Below, piece after piece: positions 62,140 to 64,000 of a stretch of 64,000 bases of DNA. Under the pieces are notes generated by a model. The model had not been told where the DNA came from. It did no database searches and saw only the letters and a program-made list of their open reading frames with translations. Position 1 is the first letter of the stretch, and each line of letters opens with the position of its first letter. The position numbers were made by a program, and so were the translations under genes. The DNA is from Palauibacter sp965207805 (GTDB lineage Bacteria; Gemmatimonadota; Gemmatimonadetes; Palauibacterales; Palauibacteraceae), in the NCBI GenBank assembly GCA_965207805.1, contig OZ242312.1:744001-808000 (forward strand), written 5' to 3'.

Positions 62140-63228
62140 CTACGCTGGAAGATGTGTGCCGAGTTCGGGTGGGATCGCGCCCGTCAGCGGGTTCCTGGCG
62201 AGGCGCAGGACTTCCAGATTGGCAAGGTTGCCGAGTTCGATAGGAATCGAGCCAGTGAGCCGGTTGCCGTGCAAGTCCAGTCTCTTGAGACCGGAGAGGC
62301 GTCCCAACTCGGGCGGAATTGCGCCCGTCAATCCGTTGCCGTCAAGCTCCAGGCGTTCCAAGGCGGAGAGGTCGCCGAGTTCAGGTGGAATCGTGCCCGC
62401 CAGTCCGTTCTCCCCGAGGTCCAGCGCCGTCACGCGCCCTCCGCCATCGGTCTCGACGCCGTGCCACCCGTCCAGCGGAGCATCGGTAAGCCAGTTGTCG
62501 CTGTAGGTCCAGCCGGGCCCGTCCGTGGCGTGGTAAAGCGCCGCGAGGGCGTCACGATCCTGCCTATTGGTTACCTCGACAGCGGCTGTACTTCGGGCAT
62601 CCCCGGCCGTGGCAGTGATCGTCGTCATCCCTTCCCGCACAGCCCGCACCAACCCGGATGCGTCCACCCGGGCCACTGTCGCATCGCTTGAACGCCACTC
62701 GAATGCAGGCCGGGCCAGCGGATGTCCGTTTGCGTCTCGCGCCTGCGCGGACAGCCGCACCGTATCCCCCAGCGCGGTCAGCATGACCGCGGCGGGAGAG
62801 ACCGTAACCGAGCTTGCCTGCTGGGCAACGGTCACTCTTGCGGTGCCCGAGGCCGAGCCCGCCCTCGCCGTGATCGTTGCGGTGCCGTTGGCCACCGCTG
62901 TCACCTGCCCCGACACATCCACGGCCGCGACCGAGGCATCGCTGCTTGCCCACGCCACGGCCGCCCCGGCCATCACCTGTCCGTTCTGGTCGCGCACCTC
63001 GGCGGCGAAACGGGCTGTCTCACCGAAGGCGCTAAACGAAGCCGAACCGGGGTTGACCGTGACGCTGGTGGCGACGGGAGCCGGAGGTGGTGGAGGCTGC
63101 GTCGGGCCGACGCCGTCATCACCGCAGGAGAGAACAAGCATGGCGATCCCGCCGACGGCCACCGCTGAGACCGTGAAGCCCGTCCTTGCCGCTCCCTTAC
63201 TTCTCCAAACTACGCGGCGCCGCCGCAT
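62140..63228 (-). pseudogene. N-terminal part of the split BIG2-LRR-metzincin lipoprotein
   Basis: 362 residues from the ATG at 63228. A signal peptide with lipobox (IAMLVLSC) and a Pro-rich linker precede two BIG2 domains (VAWASSDASVAAVDVSGQVT, then FEWRSSDATVARVDASGLVR), the LRR cap (LYHATDGPGWTYSDNWLTDA) and LRR units (LAGTIPPELGDL, LTGAIPPELGRL, LTGSIPIELGNL). The last unit stops at PPELG followed by THLPA, encoded by element C. The rest of the protein is at 34,757-38,337. Confidence 0.8.
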
Positions 63229-64000
63229 CCGGACGGGACCATCTGCTCGAGCTGTCTCCACTGCATACCCGCTTCTGCTCGGTTTCCCGACTGGGCCCGA
63301 GAACACGGCCGCATTCGACGCGCTCCGGATCGGGCGCGCCCTGCTACCAGAGAGCTGCCGGCGATGTATGAGGTGGGTGTGTTGGCCACGGGCTGCGTTT
63401 CTTCTGGTCGTCGGCGGCCGGCTATGACCGGACGCCAGACCCACCCAGCCTGGATCGAGCCCGCTCCCGGCTAACTCTCACGGTTCCCACCACCTTAAAA
63501 AATAGCAACCCCCTCCTGCTGATGCGCCTCAAGTATTGTGGGAATCCGATGCCCCAATACCCATTTGAAACCGGGGTGCTCTCGGGTTTGGTTCGGGAAC
63601 TCGTGGCGGATCAGGGATCGGTAAACAGCCACATGTCCGTGGGTCTGCTAGACCTCGTCGGTCCAAGCCCCCGGACCCGCCGCCGCATGGATGTCGACTA
63701 CCTAACCATAGTTGGTAGAAACCAACCCTCCTGACAGTCGCCGAGACCTCACTGGCAGCGACGGGCAAACGCACGATTCCGTATCTCGTTGCTCTCCAAG
63801 TGTATGGGAAATAGGCAATTACCCACTGTCTTGCGCTCCTTGCCAACATCCCGTCTTGGTTCTCGGGCATGAAGAACCCGTCGAAGCAGGTCGGGCGGTG
63901 CGTGGTGCTGTTCCTTCGGCGCGCGAGGGTCGCCGTCGGAGTCGGGGACGCGCGGCGTCGGCGACTGCGCATTGGGTTCTCGCGTTCATGGTGGCCCACG
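63229..64000. other. No gene recognised to the right edge
   Basis: About 770 bases upstream of the LRR lipoprotein gene. It should contain the promoter of the LRR operon. Short frames exist on both strands but none has family features, a good ribosome-binding site or coding character. TTGGTAGAAACCAA near 63,711 is a small hairpin. Confidence 0.4.

Larger units (their letters stand above)
38327..62168. mobile_element. Element C: mobilizable element inserted in the LRR gene, itself interrupted by element B
   Basis: The outer limits share GCCGAGTTCGG (38,327-38,337 and 62,158-62,168), with weaker identity next to it. Contents outside B: a small RM pair, a ColE1-like mob module, a PLD nuclease gene and a P4-type integrase gene whose halves flank B. 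Without B the element is about 7 kb. LRR coding halves lie on both outer sides, in the same orientation and phase. Confidence 0.75.

Noticed and set aside
63522..63999. Short frames at the right edge on both strands
   Set aside because: No domain, signal or ribosome-binding site; composition does not look coding.
1..64000. CRISPR arrays, rRNA or tRNA genes
   Set aside because: No regularly spaced repeats of CRISPR type, no rRNA sequence and no recognisable tRNA cloverleaf were found by reading both strands, including next to the integrases.

Overview
The window is about 64 kb of high-GC bacterial chromosome. No rRNA, tRNA or CRISPR array was recognised. A hydantoinase operon, a Tat-exported CocE-type hydrolase, six-bladed beta-propeller lipoproteins and BIG2/leucine-rich-repeat (LRR) lipoproteins with embedded zinc proteases together suggest Gemmatimonadota or a close relative. 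This is an inference from gene content, not from a marker gene.

Region 1 (1-11,186) looks like ordinary chromosome: hyuA, a tiny membrane ORF, a sodium:solute symporter and hyuB in one tight minus-strand operon; a divergent CocE hydrolase; two coupled lipoproteins; an exported amidohydrolase; and a cobalamin-binding protein next to a DUF6580 membrane gene that has lost its 5' end at about 11,186. From there to about 32 kb the sequence is accessory: a DUF262/DUF1524 defence gene with a GIY-YIG gene, two propeller lipoproteins flanked by an inverted repeat, and then mobile elements.

The central result is a set of nested integrative mobilizable elements. Element A (17,031-28,476) carries a BfiI-like restriction-modification (RM) set, an unknown membrane-protein cluster, a mobilization module and a tyrosine integrase. 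Element B (44,709-61,466) has the same kind of left end, a homologous integrase and the same integrase-to-core distance. B sits inside the integrase gene of element C: the C-terminal half lies at 44.1-44.7 kb and the N-terminal half at 61.5-62.0 kb. Element C (38,327-62,168) in turn splits one large BIG2-LRR-metzincin gene: the N-terminal half lies at 62.1-63.2 kb and the C-terminal half at 34.8-38.3 kb. A second element with the same P4-type integrase (30.8-31.9 kb) also ends inside an LRR gene, so this integrase family appears to target an LRR-coding site. The interrupted LRR gene headed a minus-strand operon of surface lipoproteins and proteases (32.1-38.3 kb).

Elements A and C each carry a ColE1-like mobilization module: mobC, a relaxase, and two further genes (mobB-like, mobD-like) nested in another frame inside the relaxase gene. 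The relaxases keep a three-histidine metal site where ColE1 MbeA has His-Glu-Asn. A conserved block upstream of both mobC genes is a candidate oriT. Element B carries unusual cargo: an HU protein, a redox operon (membrane-anchored NirB-like flavoprotein, undecaheme cytochrome, DUF3365 heme lipoprotein), a frameshifted type IIG RM gene, several unknown genes, and two copies of a multi-hairpin sequence whose stems differ in sequence but keep pairing.
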